This document shows positions 1-9,512 of a DNA stretch of 64,000 nt, in pieces. A model generated the notes under the pieces. It saw only the letters and a program-made list of their open reading frames with translations. It searched no databases and was not told the DNA's origin. Where the stretch lies: assembly GCA_946186915.1 (NCBI GenBank), contig CAMHOY010000011.1, positions 1 through 64,000 of the forward strand, given 5' to 3'. The first letter of the stretch is position 1, and each line of letters opens with the position of its first letter. Source of the stretch: an uncultured Bacteroidales bacterium (lineage in GTDB: Bacteria > Bacteroidota > Bacteroidia > Bacteroidales > Paludibacteraceae). The position numbers and the translations under genes were made by a program.

Positions 1-828
1 CAGCTGCCTCCGGGCGAGCACATGCACTTCGAGCCGGGTTCGTACGCACAGATCATCATCCCTGAGTACGACATCGACTACGACCGCGACATGGACAAAT
101 CCCTCATCGGTGACCTCTATCTGCCGGCATGGCAGAAGTTCGGGCTCTTCAAACTCAAACAGAAGAACACCCAGGCTACCGTGCGTGCTTATTCGATGGC
201 TAACTACCCCGACGAGGGCGACATCATCACCCTTACCGTCCGTATCGCTACCCCGCCCTTCAAACCGAAAGAGCAGTGCCCCAACGGACCGGAGTTCATG
301 GACGTGCCCTGCGGTATCGCTTCCACGTATATCTTCTCACTCAAACCGGGCGACAAGGTGCGCATGAGCGGTCCTTATGGTGAGTTCCGTCCTGTTTATG
401 ACAGTAAGAAGGAGATGATCTGGGTTGGTGGTGGAGCCGGTATGGCACCGCTGCGTGCGCAGATCATGCACATGTTGAAGACCCGCAACTGCCGTGACCG
501 TGAGATGCACTATTTCTACGGCGCGCGTGCTATCGACGAAGTCTTCTTCCTCGACGATTTCCTCGCGCTGGAGAAGGAGTTCCCGAACTTCCATTTCCAC
601 TTGGCGCTGGACCGTCCGGACCCGAAGGCGGACCAACTCGGTATCAAGTACACCCCGGGCTTCATTGCTCCTGTCATGGGCGACACCTACCTCAAGCAGC
701 ATGACGCTCCCGAGGACATCGAGTACTACCTCTGCGGTCCTCCTATGATGGCTAAGACCGTCCTCGACCTGCTCCACTCGCTGGGCGTCGATGACGCAGA
801 CATCCGCTTCGATAACTTCGGAGGATAA
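1..828 (+). CDS. nqrF: Na+-translocating NADH:quinone reductase subunit F, C-terminal part (5' truncated by window edge)
   Basis: Frame open to base 1; contains RAYSMANYP (FAD-binding), GGGAGMAPLRAQIMHML, YFYGARAIDEVFF and YYLCGPPMM, typical of NqrF. Confidence 0.95.
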   Translation, partial: QLPPGEHMHFEPGSYAQIIIPEYDIDYDRDMDKSLIGDLYLPAWQKFGLFKLKQKNTQATVRAYSMANYPDEGDIITLTVRIATPPFKPKEQCPNGPEFMDVPCGIASTYIFSLKPGDKVRMSGPYGEFRPVYDSKKEMIWVGGGAGMAPLRAQIMHMLKTRNCRDREMHYFYGARAIDEVFFLDDFLALEKEFPNFHFHLALDRPDPKADQLGIKYTPGFIAPVMGDTYLKQHDAPEDIEYYLCGPPMMAKTVLDLLHSLGVDDADIRFDNFGG

Positions 829-869
829 CCGGAGAGCCTCCGGAGGCTGACAGCCATTCGGAACTAAAG

Positions 870-903
870 AACGCGCGTATGTATGTACGCGCGTTTTTTT
901 TAT
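870..903 (+). terminator. Intrinsic terminator after nqrF
   Basis: Perfect 10-bp stem AACGCGCGTA/TACGCGCGTT (870-879/886-895) followed by a T-run. Confidence 0.85.
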
Positions 904-950
904 ATCGTTATTGTGTTTGTGTCCGTTCCGGCACAAATGCACGCTAAATA

Positions 951-978
951 AAAGAGACGGCCCGATGGTCGTCTCTTG
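951..978 (-). terminator. Terminator at the 3' end of the infC-rpmI-rplT operon
   Basis: Minus strand AGAGACGACC...GGCCGTCTCT stem followed by TTTTATTT, just downstream of the rplT stop. Confidence 0.7.
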
Positions 979-1011
979 GTTTGTAAGAACATCTAGCTAG
1001 ATGATTCCGTC

Positions 1012-1380
1012 TTACTTGGCAGCTTTCTCTGCTTTTTTCTTCGCCTGATCAACAACAGCTTTGAACGCTGCGGGTTGATTCATAGCGAGGTCGGCGAGTG
1101 CCTTGCGGTTGATGACGATACCTGCTTTCTTGAGGCAGCCCATGAGTTGGCTGTAGCTCAGTCCCTCGAGGCGTGCAGCGGCATTGATACGCTGGATCCA
1201 GAGAGCGCGGAAGGTACGTTTTTTGTTCTTACGATCGCGGTAAGCATATTGCAAACCTTTCTCCCATGTGTTCTTTGCTACGGTCCATACATTAGCACGA
1301 CCACCAAAGTTACCACGGGTGAGCGACATGATCTTCTTACGACGGTTGCGCGAAGCAACGTGATTTACTGATCTTGGCAT
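1012..1380 (-). CDS. rplT: 50S ribosomal protein L20
   Basis: [37 protein letters not shown]...; operon context. Confidence 0.97.
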   Translation of the reverse strand: MPRSVNHVASRNRRKKIMSLTRGNFGGRANVWTVAKNTWEKGLQYAYRDRKNKKRTFRALWIQRINAAARLEGLSYSQLMGCLKKAGIVINRKALADLAMNQPAAFKAVVDQAKKKAEKAAK

Positions 1381-1411
1381 GTTTCTGTCCTTTCACTTTA
1401 ATGGTTAGTAC

Positions 1412-1609
1412 TTAACGAAGCAACAGCATCTCGCGGATGGAGCGCATGTTCGTCTGATCAACAATAGCAACATGAGTCAAGTTGCGTTTTTGCTTTTTAG
1501 TCTTCTTCGTCAGAATGTGACTCTTGTAAGCGTGCTTACGCTTGATTTTACCGGTTCCGGTAAGCGTGAAACGCTTTTTTGCACCGGAGTTCGTTTTTAC
1601 CTTTGGCAT
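1412..1609 (-). CDS. rpmI: 50S ribosomal protein L35
   Basis: [44 protein letters not shown]. Confidence 0.97.
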   Translation of the reverse strand: MPKVKTNSGAKKRFTLTGTGKIKRKHAYKSHILTKKTKKQKRNLTHVAIVDQTNMRSIREMLLLR

Positions 1610-1710
1610 TTTGTAATAAATTGTTTAATTGTTAATAATACGTCCGACAGGCAGCCGTCGCGCTCTCGGCGCGAAGATAAAGGTAGGCCTTCGGGCGGTT
1701 GTTGTTGTTA

Positions 1711-2271
1711 TTATCCCTTGCTACTCTTCGGGCTGAAGTTGAGGATCATCCTCTTGCCCTCGAGATTAGGCACATTGTCGGGTTTACCGTACTCGGCGAG
1801 GTCGTTAGCAAAGCGTGCAAGAAGGAGTTCACCCTGCTCTTTGAAGACGATGGAACGTCCGCGGAAGAAGACATAGGATTTGACTTTGTTTCCTTCCTTA
1901 AGGAACTCGATGGCGTGCTTGAGTTTGAAGTTGTAATCATGGTCGTCCGTTTGCGGTCCGAACCGTATCTCCTTCACCTCCATCTTCTTGGCATTTGCTT
2001 TCGCCTCTTTCTGCTTTTTCTTTTGGGCGTAGAGGAACTTCTGGTAGTCCACAACGCGGCACACCGGCGGGTTCGCGGTAGGAGCTATCTCGACCAAGTC
2101 GAGGTTCAAATCATCGGCAATCCGCATTGCCTGCTGAAAGGTATAAACACCTTGCTCTACATTGTCGCCGACGAGGCGCACTTCCTGGACACCGCGTATC
2201 TTGTCGTTGATACGATGGGGATCCTCTTTGATAACTCGACCGCCACGCGGTCTGTTAGGGGTTGTTGCTAT
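1711..2271 (-). CDS. infC: Translation initiation factor IF-3, apparent AUA start
   Basis: (M)[48 protein letters not shown]...; AGGAGG 8 nt upstream of ATA; in-frame TAG just upstream; no ATG/GTG/TTG before the internal GTG at 2181. Confidence 0.85.
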   Translation of the reverse strand: MATTPNRPRGGRVIKEDPHRINDKIRGVQEVRLVGDNVEQGVYTFQQAMRIADDLNLDLVEIAPTANPPVCRVVDYQKFLYAQKKKQKEAKANAKKMEVKEIRFGPQTDDHDYNFKLKHAIEFLKEGNKVKSYVFFRGRSIVFKEQGELLLARFANDLAEYGKPDNVPNLEGKRMILNFSPKSSKG

Positions 2272-2416
2272 AGTTTTTTCCTCCTATAAATAGTTATTAA
2301 ACATCGTTTCTCGCGCGGACACAATACGCCCTACCCACGAAAAAGCGCACAAAGGTACGACATTTTTTTTGAACATGCAAGAAAAATGATTTTTTTTTCA
2401 CTTTTTTCTACATTTA

Positions 2417-2448
2417 TTTGCGCGCGTGAAATATTTTTTGTAATTTTG
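2417..2448 (+). promoter_or_regulatory. Bacteroidetes-type promoter
   Basis: TTTG (2417-2420), 20-nt spacer, TAATTTTG (2441-2448). Confidence 0.7.
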
Positions 2449-2492
2449 TGCGCTAATTTGAGAATTTTGTGCAAATCTTAAATACTACGCAT

Positions 2493-3398
2493 ATGAAAAC
2501 GACAAGCAATCATGCCTTTACGGCTAAGAAAAAGTACGTTGTTGCCGCATCCCTGCTGTTAGCGCTGGTGATGATGAGTTGCAGTGAACGTCCGTACATC
2601 AACCAACCGGGTGACAATTCGTTTAACAACGAGACCATCCCTGTTCTCATACCGGACACGAACGGTATCGAGATTAGCATCGATAGTGCGATTGCGATTT
2701 GTAAGAGTATGGCACCTAATGCCGAGACGGGTGAGTTGTACAAACTGTCCGGTGTTATTTCGAAGAACACCACCAACCCGATGAGTGTGCCTCTGTCTTA
2801 TGACAATATCAACTTTGACTTGACGGATAGCACCGGTACAATCGCCTGCTACTACACTAACAACTTGCTGAACAAGCCTTTCCGCAAGAATTCGGAAGTG
2901 CCGCGTGTAGGTTCCAAAGTGACGGTAATCGGTGTGCTGACTCCGTATCAGAAGGCCGGTACTACGACTACGACGCCGGAGTTGAAGAACAGCTACCTCG
3001 TTCGTATCGACTCGATGGTGTCTCCTCCTCCTTTCCCCGGTTGTCCGGACCCGGCAGAAGGCCAGATCAGCGCCAGTGATGCGGCGACAGAAGCATTGGC
3101 ATTGCCGGATGATGGCAAGACCGCTTCGAGCGAAGCTTACGACATCCTTGGTGTAGTAACCGAAGTACTGGAGTTCACTTCCGGAAAGGCTACGTATATC
3201 ATTTCGAGCAACGGCAAACAGTTCTTTGAGGTGTACCAAGGTGTCGGCTTGAACAATGAAACATTCCCGGACAAGGATTATATTCAGCCGAATGACACGG
3301 TTGTTGTGCATAGCAAGCTGTGCAACTACAAGGGCACGCCGGAGACCAGCGGCACGGCATCTCTTGTAAGCACGACGAACGCCCACTACGCAAACTAA
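2493..3398 (+). CDS. Lipoprotein with OB-fold-like repeats
   Basis: MKTTSNH...LLALVMMSCSERP lipobox; two regions with OB-fold-like pattern (YKLSGVISK..., YDILGVVTEV...). Confidence 0.6.
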   Translation: MKTTSNHAFTAKKKYVVAASLLLALVMMSCSERPYINQPGDNSFNNETIPVLIPDTNGIEISIDSAIAICKSMAPNAETGELYKLSGVISKNTTNPMSVPLSYDNINFDLTDSTGTIACYYTNNLLNKPFRKNSEVPRVGSKVTVIGVLTPYQKAGTTTTTPELKNSYLVRIDSMVSPPPFPGCPDPAEGQISASDAATEALALPDDGKTASSEAYDILGVVTEVLEFTSGKATYIISSNGKQFFEVYQGVGLNNETFPDKDYIQPNDTVVVHSKLCNYKGTPETSGTASLVSTTNAHYAN

Positions 3399-3419
3399 AT
3401 AATTAATTTCATATAACAA

Positions 3420-5420
3420 ATGGCAAGTTTACAAAGAATTAGAAATCATGGCGCCCTGCTGATAGCGATCGTGGGCCTCGCCATGTTAGCATTTATCCTC
3501 GGAGACTTTTTGAACTCCGGTAGCAGTTTCTTCAACCGCAGTCGCGAGAATGTCGGTGTGATCGAGGGTCAGAAGATTCACTACACGGAGTATGAAGCGG
3601 CAAAAGACCAACTGACGGAGGTTTACAAGATTGAGAGCGGCCGCTCGGATTTTGACGAAGACATGAGTGCGCAGATCCGCAATCAGGTATGGAACATGCT
3701 GATGATGGACTACACGCTGCGTGCACAGGCTAAAGCAATCGGTATGGATGTGACCGTGGACGAGTTGAGCGAACTCTGTATCGGCGAGAATCCTCACCAG
3801 ATTATCCGCGGTCGTCGCGCTTTCTACGACGAGAACGGACAGTTCAGCCGTGACGCGGTAAAGAACCTCATCTCCGCCATCAACGATGGCAGCGATGATG
3901 CGGAGCAGAACGCCAACCTGCAGCAGGCAAAGACCTATTGGCTGTATTGGGAGAAAGTGGTTCGTATCAGTCACCTGCAAGAGAAGTACACAGCGTTGCT
4001 TCAACATTTGTTGAAGGCTAACTCGCTGGATGCACAATTTGCATTCGATGCACGCGAGAAAGGCGTAAGTGCGGAGTTTGTAGCTCAGCCGTATTTCTCG
4101 ATTGCTGACAGCCTCGTTTCTTACAGCGAGAGCGACATCAAAAAGCTCTACAAACAACACCTGTCGCAATACAAACAGACGCCGAACCGCGCTATCAAGT
4201 ATATCGCTTTCGATATCGTTCCTTCGGAAGAAGACTTCAAAGCAGCCCAAGATCTGCTGACCAACCTTCAAGAAGAGTTCCGTACAACCGATGACATCAG
4301 TCTCGTAGTGAACACCAACTCGGATATCATGTACGACGGCCGTGACTACTCGGAGGAGACCGTTCCTGCACAGTACAAGGAGTTTGCTTTCGCCAAGGGT
4401 GCGAAAGCCGGTGATTGCACGGAGATTCTCTTTGAGAACAACACCTACTCGATGGCTCGCCTTATGCAGACGGGTTATTCGCTGCCTGACTCCGTAGAGT
4501 TGAAAGCCATCGTTGAGGGCGGTGAGGATCAAGAGTTAGGATGGTTCAAGGCTACTGACCTGCCGAAGAACATTGCCGAACCTGCATTCACAGGCAAGCG
4601 CGGTACACGTTTCACGGTAGCGCAAGGCATGGGCGAGCAGACCTATGAGATCATGGAGCAAAGCAAACCGACTCCGAAAGTGAAGTTGGCTATCCTCGCC
4701 CGCGAGGTATCTCCTTCGAGCAAGACCTACTCGATCATCTACAACCGCGCAAAGCAGTTCATCGTAGATAACCCGAATGCTGAGTCATTAGAGGCGGCTG
4801 CACAAGAGGCAGGCATTGCTGTGGTTCCGCAATATAACCTGACAGCCAACACCGACAAGGTAGGCCAGCTCAAGAACAGCCGTCCTATCGTTCGCTGGGC
4901 TTTCGAGGTGAAAGAAGGAAAAGTATCGGATGTCTTCGAGTGCGGCCAGCAGTTCATCGTAGCTGCGCTGACGGAAGTGAACGACGGCGAGTACCGTTCG
5001 TTAGAGTCCGTTCGTCCGGAACTGGCTTACGAGGCTACCAACAATGCCAAATCTGCGTACATCAAAAAGCAATTGAAGGACGCCAAGACCTTGGAAGAGG
5101 CTGCTGAGATTCTCAAGCAACCGGTTCAGTCCATCGAGCGCGTCTCGCTGGCAGATAACCGTTTCGGCAATGCCGGCATGGAGCCTGCAGTAATTGGCAA
5201 GACCCTCGCTATCGGTGAGAATGCATTGAGCGAACCTATCCAAGGCAACACGGGTGTGTTCGTTGTACGCACGGGTGCCGCAAACAACGCAGCAGACGCC
5301 TTCGATGCGGATGCAGAGAAAGCACAGTTAGCAGCACGTTATGCTTACCTGCCTTATCAGGCAATGCAACTCATTGAGGACAAGGCAGAGGTGACAGACA
5401 ACCGCGCTAACTTCCAATAA
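3420..5420 (+). CDS. PpiD/SurA-like periplasmic peptidyl-prolyl isomerase/chaperone
   Basis: N-terminal TM segment plus SurA-N-like VIEGQKIHYTEYEAAKDQL; repeated PPIase-like segments. Confidence 0.75.
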   Translation: MASLQRIRNHGALLIAIVGLAMLAFILGDFLNSGSSFFNRSRENVGVIEGQKIHYTEYEAAKDQLTEVYKIESGRSDFDEDMSAQIRNQVWNMLMMDYTLRAQAKAIGMDVTVDELSELCIGENPHQIIRGRRAFYDENGQFSRDAVKNLISAINDGSDDAEQNANLQQAKTYWLYWEKVVRISHLQEKYTALLQHLLKANSLDAQFAFDAREKGVSAEFVAQPYFSIADSLVSYSESDIKKLYKQHLSQYKQTPNRAIKYIAFDIVPSEEDFKAAQDLLTNLQEEFRTTDDISLVVNTNSDIMYDGRDYSEETVPAQYKEFAFAKGAKAGDCTEILFENNTYSMARLMQTGYSLPDSVELKAIVEGGEDQELGWFKATDLPKNIAEPAFTGKRGTRFTVAQGMGEQTYEIMEQSKPTPKVKLAILAREVSPSSKTYSIIYNRAKQFIVDNPNAESLEAAAQEAGIAVVPQYNLTANTDKVGQLKNSRPIVRWAFEVKEGKVSDVFECGQQFIVAALTEVNDGEYRSLESVRPELAYEATNNAKSAYIKKQLKDAKTLEEAAEILKQPVQSIERVSLADNRFGNAGMEPAVIGKTLAIGENALSEPIQGNTGVFVVRTGAANNAADAFDADAEKAQLAARYAYLPYQAMQLIEDKAEVTDNRANFQ

Positions 5421-5460
5421 TCGCGTACGCGCGTATTATTAATAAGGAGAATAATACAAG

Positions 5461-6786
5461 GTGAAAGGCGAGAACCATATATCGCCGTGGGTGTGGGTAC
5501 CATCGTTGTACTTCACAGAAGGTATCCCCTATTTTTTGGTAAACAGCATCTCCGTGATGCTGTTTACCAAAATGGGAGTGCCTAACGATCAGTTGGCGTT
5601 CTTCACCACTCTGCTCTATTTCCCGTGGTTTCTGAAAGGCTTGTGGAGCCCGTTCGTGGATATCCTGCGTACGAAGCGCTGGTGGATTATCGCGATGCAG
5701 GCACTGCTGACGATACTTTGTATCGCACTGACTATCAGCCTTCCGCATCCCGATGCCGCAACCATTGCCTCCAAGGCCACTACCGCAGGCACGTTCCGTT
5801 TCACACTGATACTTTTCATCATCGCCGCATTCGCGTCCGCTACGCATGACATCGCCGCTGACGGCTTTTATATGCTGGCGCATGACAGTCAGAGTCAGGC
5901 GGCATTCGTAGGAATACGTTCTACCTTCTACCGCATCGCGGCCGTATTCTCGCAAGGCGTTTTGGTATATATCGCCGGTTCGATAGAGAACAAAACGGGT
6001 GATATCCCGTTCTCCTGGCAAGTGACACTGGGCGTGACGAGCGTGCTGATGCTGCTTGTCACACTCTACCACTCGTTCCTCCTGCCCCGCGCAGCGGAAG
6101 ACCAACCGCGTGAAGGCGTACATGGCAAACAGGTGTGGGCGGAACTCAAAGAGTCGTTCGTAACGTTCTTTACCAAACCCGGCGTAGCTCTGGCAATAAC
6201 ATTTATGTTATTGTACCGTCTGAGTGAAGGCTTTCTGGTGAAACTCAGCCAGCCGTTTCTGGTGGACGCCAAAGAGACCTTTATCCGCGAGGGACAGATT
6301 CTCGGCGGCGGACTGGGATTGAGCACCGATACGGTGGGCATTCTATACGGCACTATCGGCGTCATCTGCCTGTTACTCGGCGGTATTTTAGGCGGTATTT
6401 ATATCTCCCGCAAAGGGCTGAAACGCTCTATATGGCTGATGGCGGCAGCACTGACCTTGCCGAGTTTTGTCTATTGTTACTTGAGCATGGCGCAACCGGA
6501 GTCACTTTGGCTGATCGGCACAGCCGTCAGTTTCGAGCAGTTCGGCTACGGATTCGGCTTCACGGCTTATATGATGTATATGATGTATTTCTCGGAAGGG
6601 AAATACAAGACTTCGCATTACGCGATATGCACCGCCTTCATGGCGCTATCGATGATGATTCCGGGCTTTGTAGCCGGTGCCATCGAGATGGCGGTCGGTT
6701 ATACCGCTTTCTTCTGGATAGCCAATGCCTGCAGCATTACGACTTTTGTAATAACGTACTTTGTATATAAACGACTAGTGAACTAG
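5461..6786 (+). CDS. MFS transporter, AmpG/PAT-like
   Basis: WVPSLYFTEGIPYFLVNSISVML..., multiple TM helices; GTG start. Confidence 0.8.
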   Translation: MKGENHISPWVWVPSLYFTEGIPYFLVNSISVMLFTKMGVPNDQLAFFTTLLYFPWFLKGLWSPFVDILRTKRWWIIAMQALLTILCIALTISLPHPDAATIASKATTAGTFRFTLILFIIAAFASATHDIAADGFYMLAHDSQSQAAFVGIRSTFYRIAAVFSQGVLVYIAGSIENKTGDIPFSWQVTLGVTSVLMLLVTLYHSFLLPRAAEDQPREGVHGKQVWAELKESFVTFFTKPGVALAITFMLLYRLSEGFLVKLSQPFLVDAKETFIREGQILGGGLGLSTDTVGILYGTIGVICLLLGGILGGIYISRKGLKRSIWLMAAALTLPSFVYCYLSMAQPESLWLIGTAVSFEQFGYGFGFTAYMMYMMYFSEGKYKTSHYAICTAFMALSMMIPGFVAGAIEMAVGYTAFFWIANACSITTFVITYFVYKRLVN

Positions 6787-6827
6787 TAAAATAGTAGACT
6801 GGTTGACTATATTAAAAATATCTTGCT

Positions 6828-7544
6828 ATGACGAAACGAATCATCCCTGATGCCATCACCAGTTGCAATCTGCTTTGCGGCAGTATAGCCGTTTTTCTTG
6901 CTACGCAAGGCGCATTCATCTGGGCATTTGTGTTCATCCTTGCAGGGGCCTTCTTCGATTTCTTCGACGGCCTGAGTGCCCGCTTGCTGAAAGCGCCGAG
7001 TCCGATAGGTATCCAATTGGACTCATTAGCCGATGATATCACCTTCGGTTTGGCTCCGGCGATGATGCTGTTCAGTTTTCTGCGTCCCATTCTGGGCTGG
7101 TGGGCAGGTTTGGCCTTGCTGATGGCGGCATTCTCGGCTTTGCGTTTGGCCAAATTCAATGTCGATGAACGCCAGCATGACTCGTTTATCGGATTGGCTA
7201 CTCCGGCGAACGCCATCTTCTGGGGAGCACTTTGCTGTTTGCCTGTCTCGGTAATTGCGTACGACTGGATCGCGTGGGTGCTTATCGGTTTGTCGTTCCT
7301 CAGCTGCTACCTGATGAATGCGGAGATACCGTTCTTCAGTTTCAAATCTTTCCGCAAAGACAAGACGACCGTAATAGGTTTTGTACTGGGCTGCTTGGTT
7401 TTGATTGGTTTTTGTATCGCAAAAGCCATCGCCGCCAAGCATATTGAGTTCGCCCTCTTCAGCGGCACAGCGTGCATCCTTTGGTATGTGGTGCTGAATC
7501 TGCTGTTGCTGTGTACCCCGAAAAAGAAAAAGTGCACAGCATAA
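6828..7544 (+). CDS. pssA: CDP-diacylglycerol--serine O-phosphatidyltransferase
   Basis: ITSCNLLCGSIAVFLA; CDP-alcohol phosphotransferase motif DFFDGLSARLLKAPSPIGIQLDSLAD. Confidence 0.92.
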   Translation: MTKRIIPDAITSCNLLCGSIAVFLATQGAFIWAFVFILAGAFFDFFDGLSARLLKAPSPIGIQLDSLADDITFGLAPAMMLFSFLRPILGWWAGLALLMAAFSALRLAKFNVDERQHDSFIGLATPANAIFWGALCCLPVSVIAYDWIAWVLIGLSFLSCYLMNAEIPFFSFKSFRKDKTTVIGFVLGCLVLIGFCIAKAIAAKHIEFALFSGTACILWYVVLNLLLLCTPKKKKCTA

Positions 7545-7607
7545 AACCTGCATATAATAAGCACTTAATAAGGACATAATAAGGATTAACCCCTATCAGT
7601 TACTACC

Positions 7608-9404
7608 ATGAAAAAGATTATTCTTATCCTATTCAGTTTCTGTTTCTCCATCGGCATGATGGCGGAGACCTATACTATTGTGTTCAAGAGCGGTAATGGC
7701 GCCGGAGACTCGGGTTCCAAGATATCGGACCTGAGCAAGATCGTCCTGAGCGCGACGGATAACTGCGTAGAAAGCGTTGTCCAAGCCAATAATATCTACA
7801 ATGCCGGTTCAGGCAAAGGGATCAAAGGCGGAACGGGAACGGCGAAAGGCGAGTTGACCTTGGGTTTGAACGCCACCTATCAGATTACTTCCCTAACCGT
7901 TTTTGCCGCTTCTTACACTAATAAATCGGACACGACCAACGGCAAAGGAATCCTTGTGTGCGACGAGACGATAGAATGGCAAAAGGGGAATAAGATGGAT
8001 ATTCTCCCATACACCGTCAAACTCAATAAAGCGCTTAACACGATTTCTATTGCCGCCACGACGGATAAGAACAACCGCTGGTATTTACAGAAGATCGTGT
8101 TCGAGGCACCTGATCCCCAACCGCTTAAAGCACAACTTGGAACGCCATTCAATCTGGATTTCGGCAGCGTGCCTATCGAAGAAGGTGAAACGACGGAAGA
8201 TGTTGTCAGCGTTAACATCACCGGCAAACATGTGGACGGTGCTATTCAGCTATCGCTGTCAACAGGAAAGGTCTTCTCCCTTGGAAGCAACACTTTACCT
8301 GCCGAAGGCGGTGAATTAGCCATCATTTATAGGTTGGACTATTCCGGCACAGCCAACGATAACCTGACTATCAGCGCGAAAGGACTGGACGGCAAGACAA
8401 CGAATATCTCTCTTCCAATCAAGTTATCCGGCTATAAATACACTCCGCCATCCATTGACGTTGATTCCAGTTGTATGGCGATAGGTCCAATGCCGAGTCT
8501 GTATTACGAGCCGGCACAAGGAACGCAGGATTCCGTACTTAAGTCCCGTTTGGGAGCCATCATCATTTGTGGCGTACGCTTACGCTACGGCAGCGGGACA
8601 CTGCACACCTGGGACGGTTTTTATAAAACCGACCGCGACACCATGACCAATCAGGTGCTTGATATGTACTCGAACGAGGTCCGTTATTTTGATTCGGAAC
8701 GTCCGGCAGCCGCGGTAGCCAATTTCGATATTGAGCACATGTTGCCGAAGAGTTGGTGGGGGCGCACGGTCAACGGCGCTTATTGTGATTTATTCCATTT
8801 AGTGCCGGGCGATGCATCAGCCAACCGCAGTAAGTCCAACCATGCTCCGGGCATTCCCGGCGACACGACTTTCTGGAACGGTTCATTCGCTACCGGTAGC
8901 GGTGAGGTGTATGGATTATCGAAAGTGTTCTGCCCCGCCGATGAATACAAGGGCGATTTCGCCCGAGCCTATTTCTACATTGCTGCGTGTTATGGTGATT
9001 CTTTAGTGTGGGAACAGGAGGGTGAACCTGGACTGGCCATGACCAACGCCCATTGGCAGGAGTTCCGACCGTGGTTACGTGATTTACTCGTCTCATGGCA
9101 CAGGATGGACCCTGTAAGCGAGAAAGAGAAAGCACGCGCGATTGAGGTGAACAAGATCCAAGGCAACCGGAATCCGTTTATCGACTATCCGGAATTAGTA
9201 GAATATATTTGGGGTAACAAACAAGGTCAGGCAGTTGATTTCCGGACCCTTACCCAGAGTTACGGCGACGAGTACGGACGCGCTGAAGGCGTCTGTAATA
9301 CCGAAGAGGAAAATCAGGCAGCGCGCAAGGAGATTCGGAACGGGCAGATAGTCATTCTACGAAACACGTCAGTTTTTAGCATCTTAGGACAGGTCATTCA
9401 ATAA
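7608..9404 (+). CDS. Secreted endonuclease-I-family nuclease
   Basis: Signal peptide; FDIEHMLPKSWW...DLFHLVPGDASANRSKSN nuclease motif. Confidence 0.75.
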   Translation: MKKIILILFSFCFSIGMMAETYTIVFKSGNGAGDSGSKISDLSKIVLSATDNCVESVVQANNIYNAGSGKGIKGGTGTAKGELTLGLNATYQITSLTVFAASYTNKSDTTNGKGILVCDETIEWQKGNKMDILPYTVKLNKALNTISIAATTDKNNRWYLQKIVFEAPDPQPLKAQLGTPFNLDFGSVPIEEGETTEDVVSVNITGKHVDGAIQLSLSTGKVFSLGSNTLPAEGGELAIIYRLDYSGTANDNLTISAKGLDGKTTNISLPIKLSGYKYTPPSIDVDSSCMAIGPMPSLYYEPAQGTQDSVLKSRLGAIIICGVRLRYGSGTLHTWDGFYKTDRDTMTNQVLDMYSNEVRYFDSERPAAAVANFDIEHMLPKSWWGRTVNGAYCDLFHLVPGDASANRSKSNHAPGIPGDTTFWNGSFATGSGEVYGLSKVFCPADEYKGDFARAYFYIAACYGDSLVWEQEGEPGLAMTNAHWQEFRPWLRDLLVSWHRMDPVSEKEKARAIEVNKIQGNRNPFIDYPELVEYIWGNKQGQAVDFRTLTQSYGDEYGRAEGVCNTEEENQAARKEIRNGQIVILRNTSVFSILGQVIQ

Positions 9405-9464
9405 GTGTGTCAATTTTTACACATTTATCGTGAATATCTGCACGCGCGCGTAGGAAATTATGTG

Positions 9465-9472
9465 TAATTTTG
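9465..9472 (+). promoter_or_regulatory. Bacteroidetes -7 element
   Basis: TAATTTTG upstream of the 9513 gene. Confidence 0.5.
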
Positions 9473-9512
9473 CACCCGAATTTGGATGCATACATTTAAC
9501 ACAATTTATCAT

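Noticed and set aside
3486-4532. 348-aa antisense ORF opposite the PPIase gene
   Set aside because: Composition typical of antisense translation of a codon-biased gene; no RBS or family signal.
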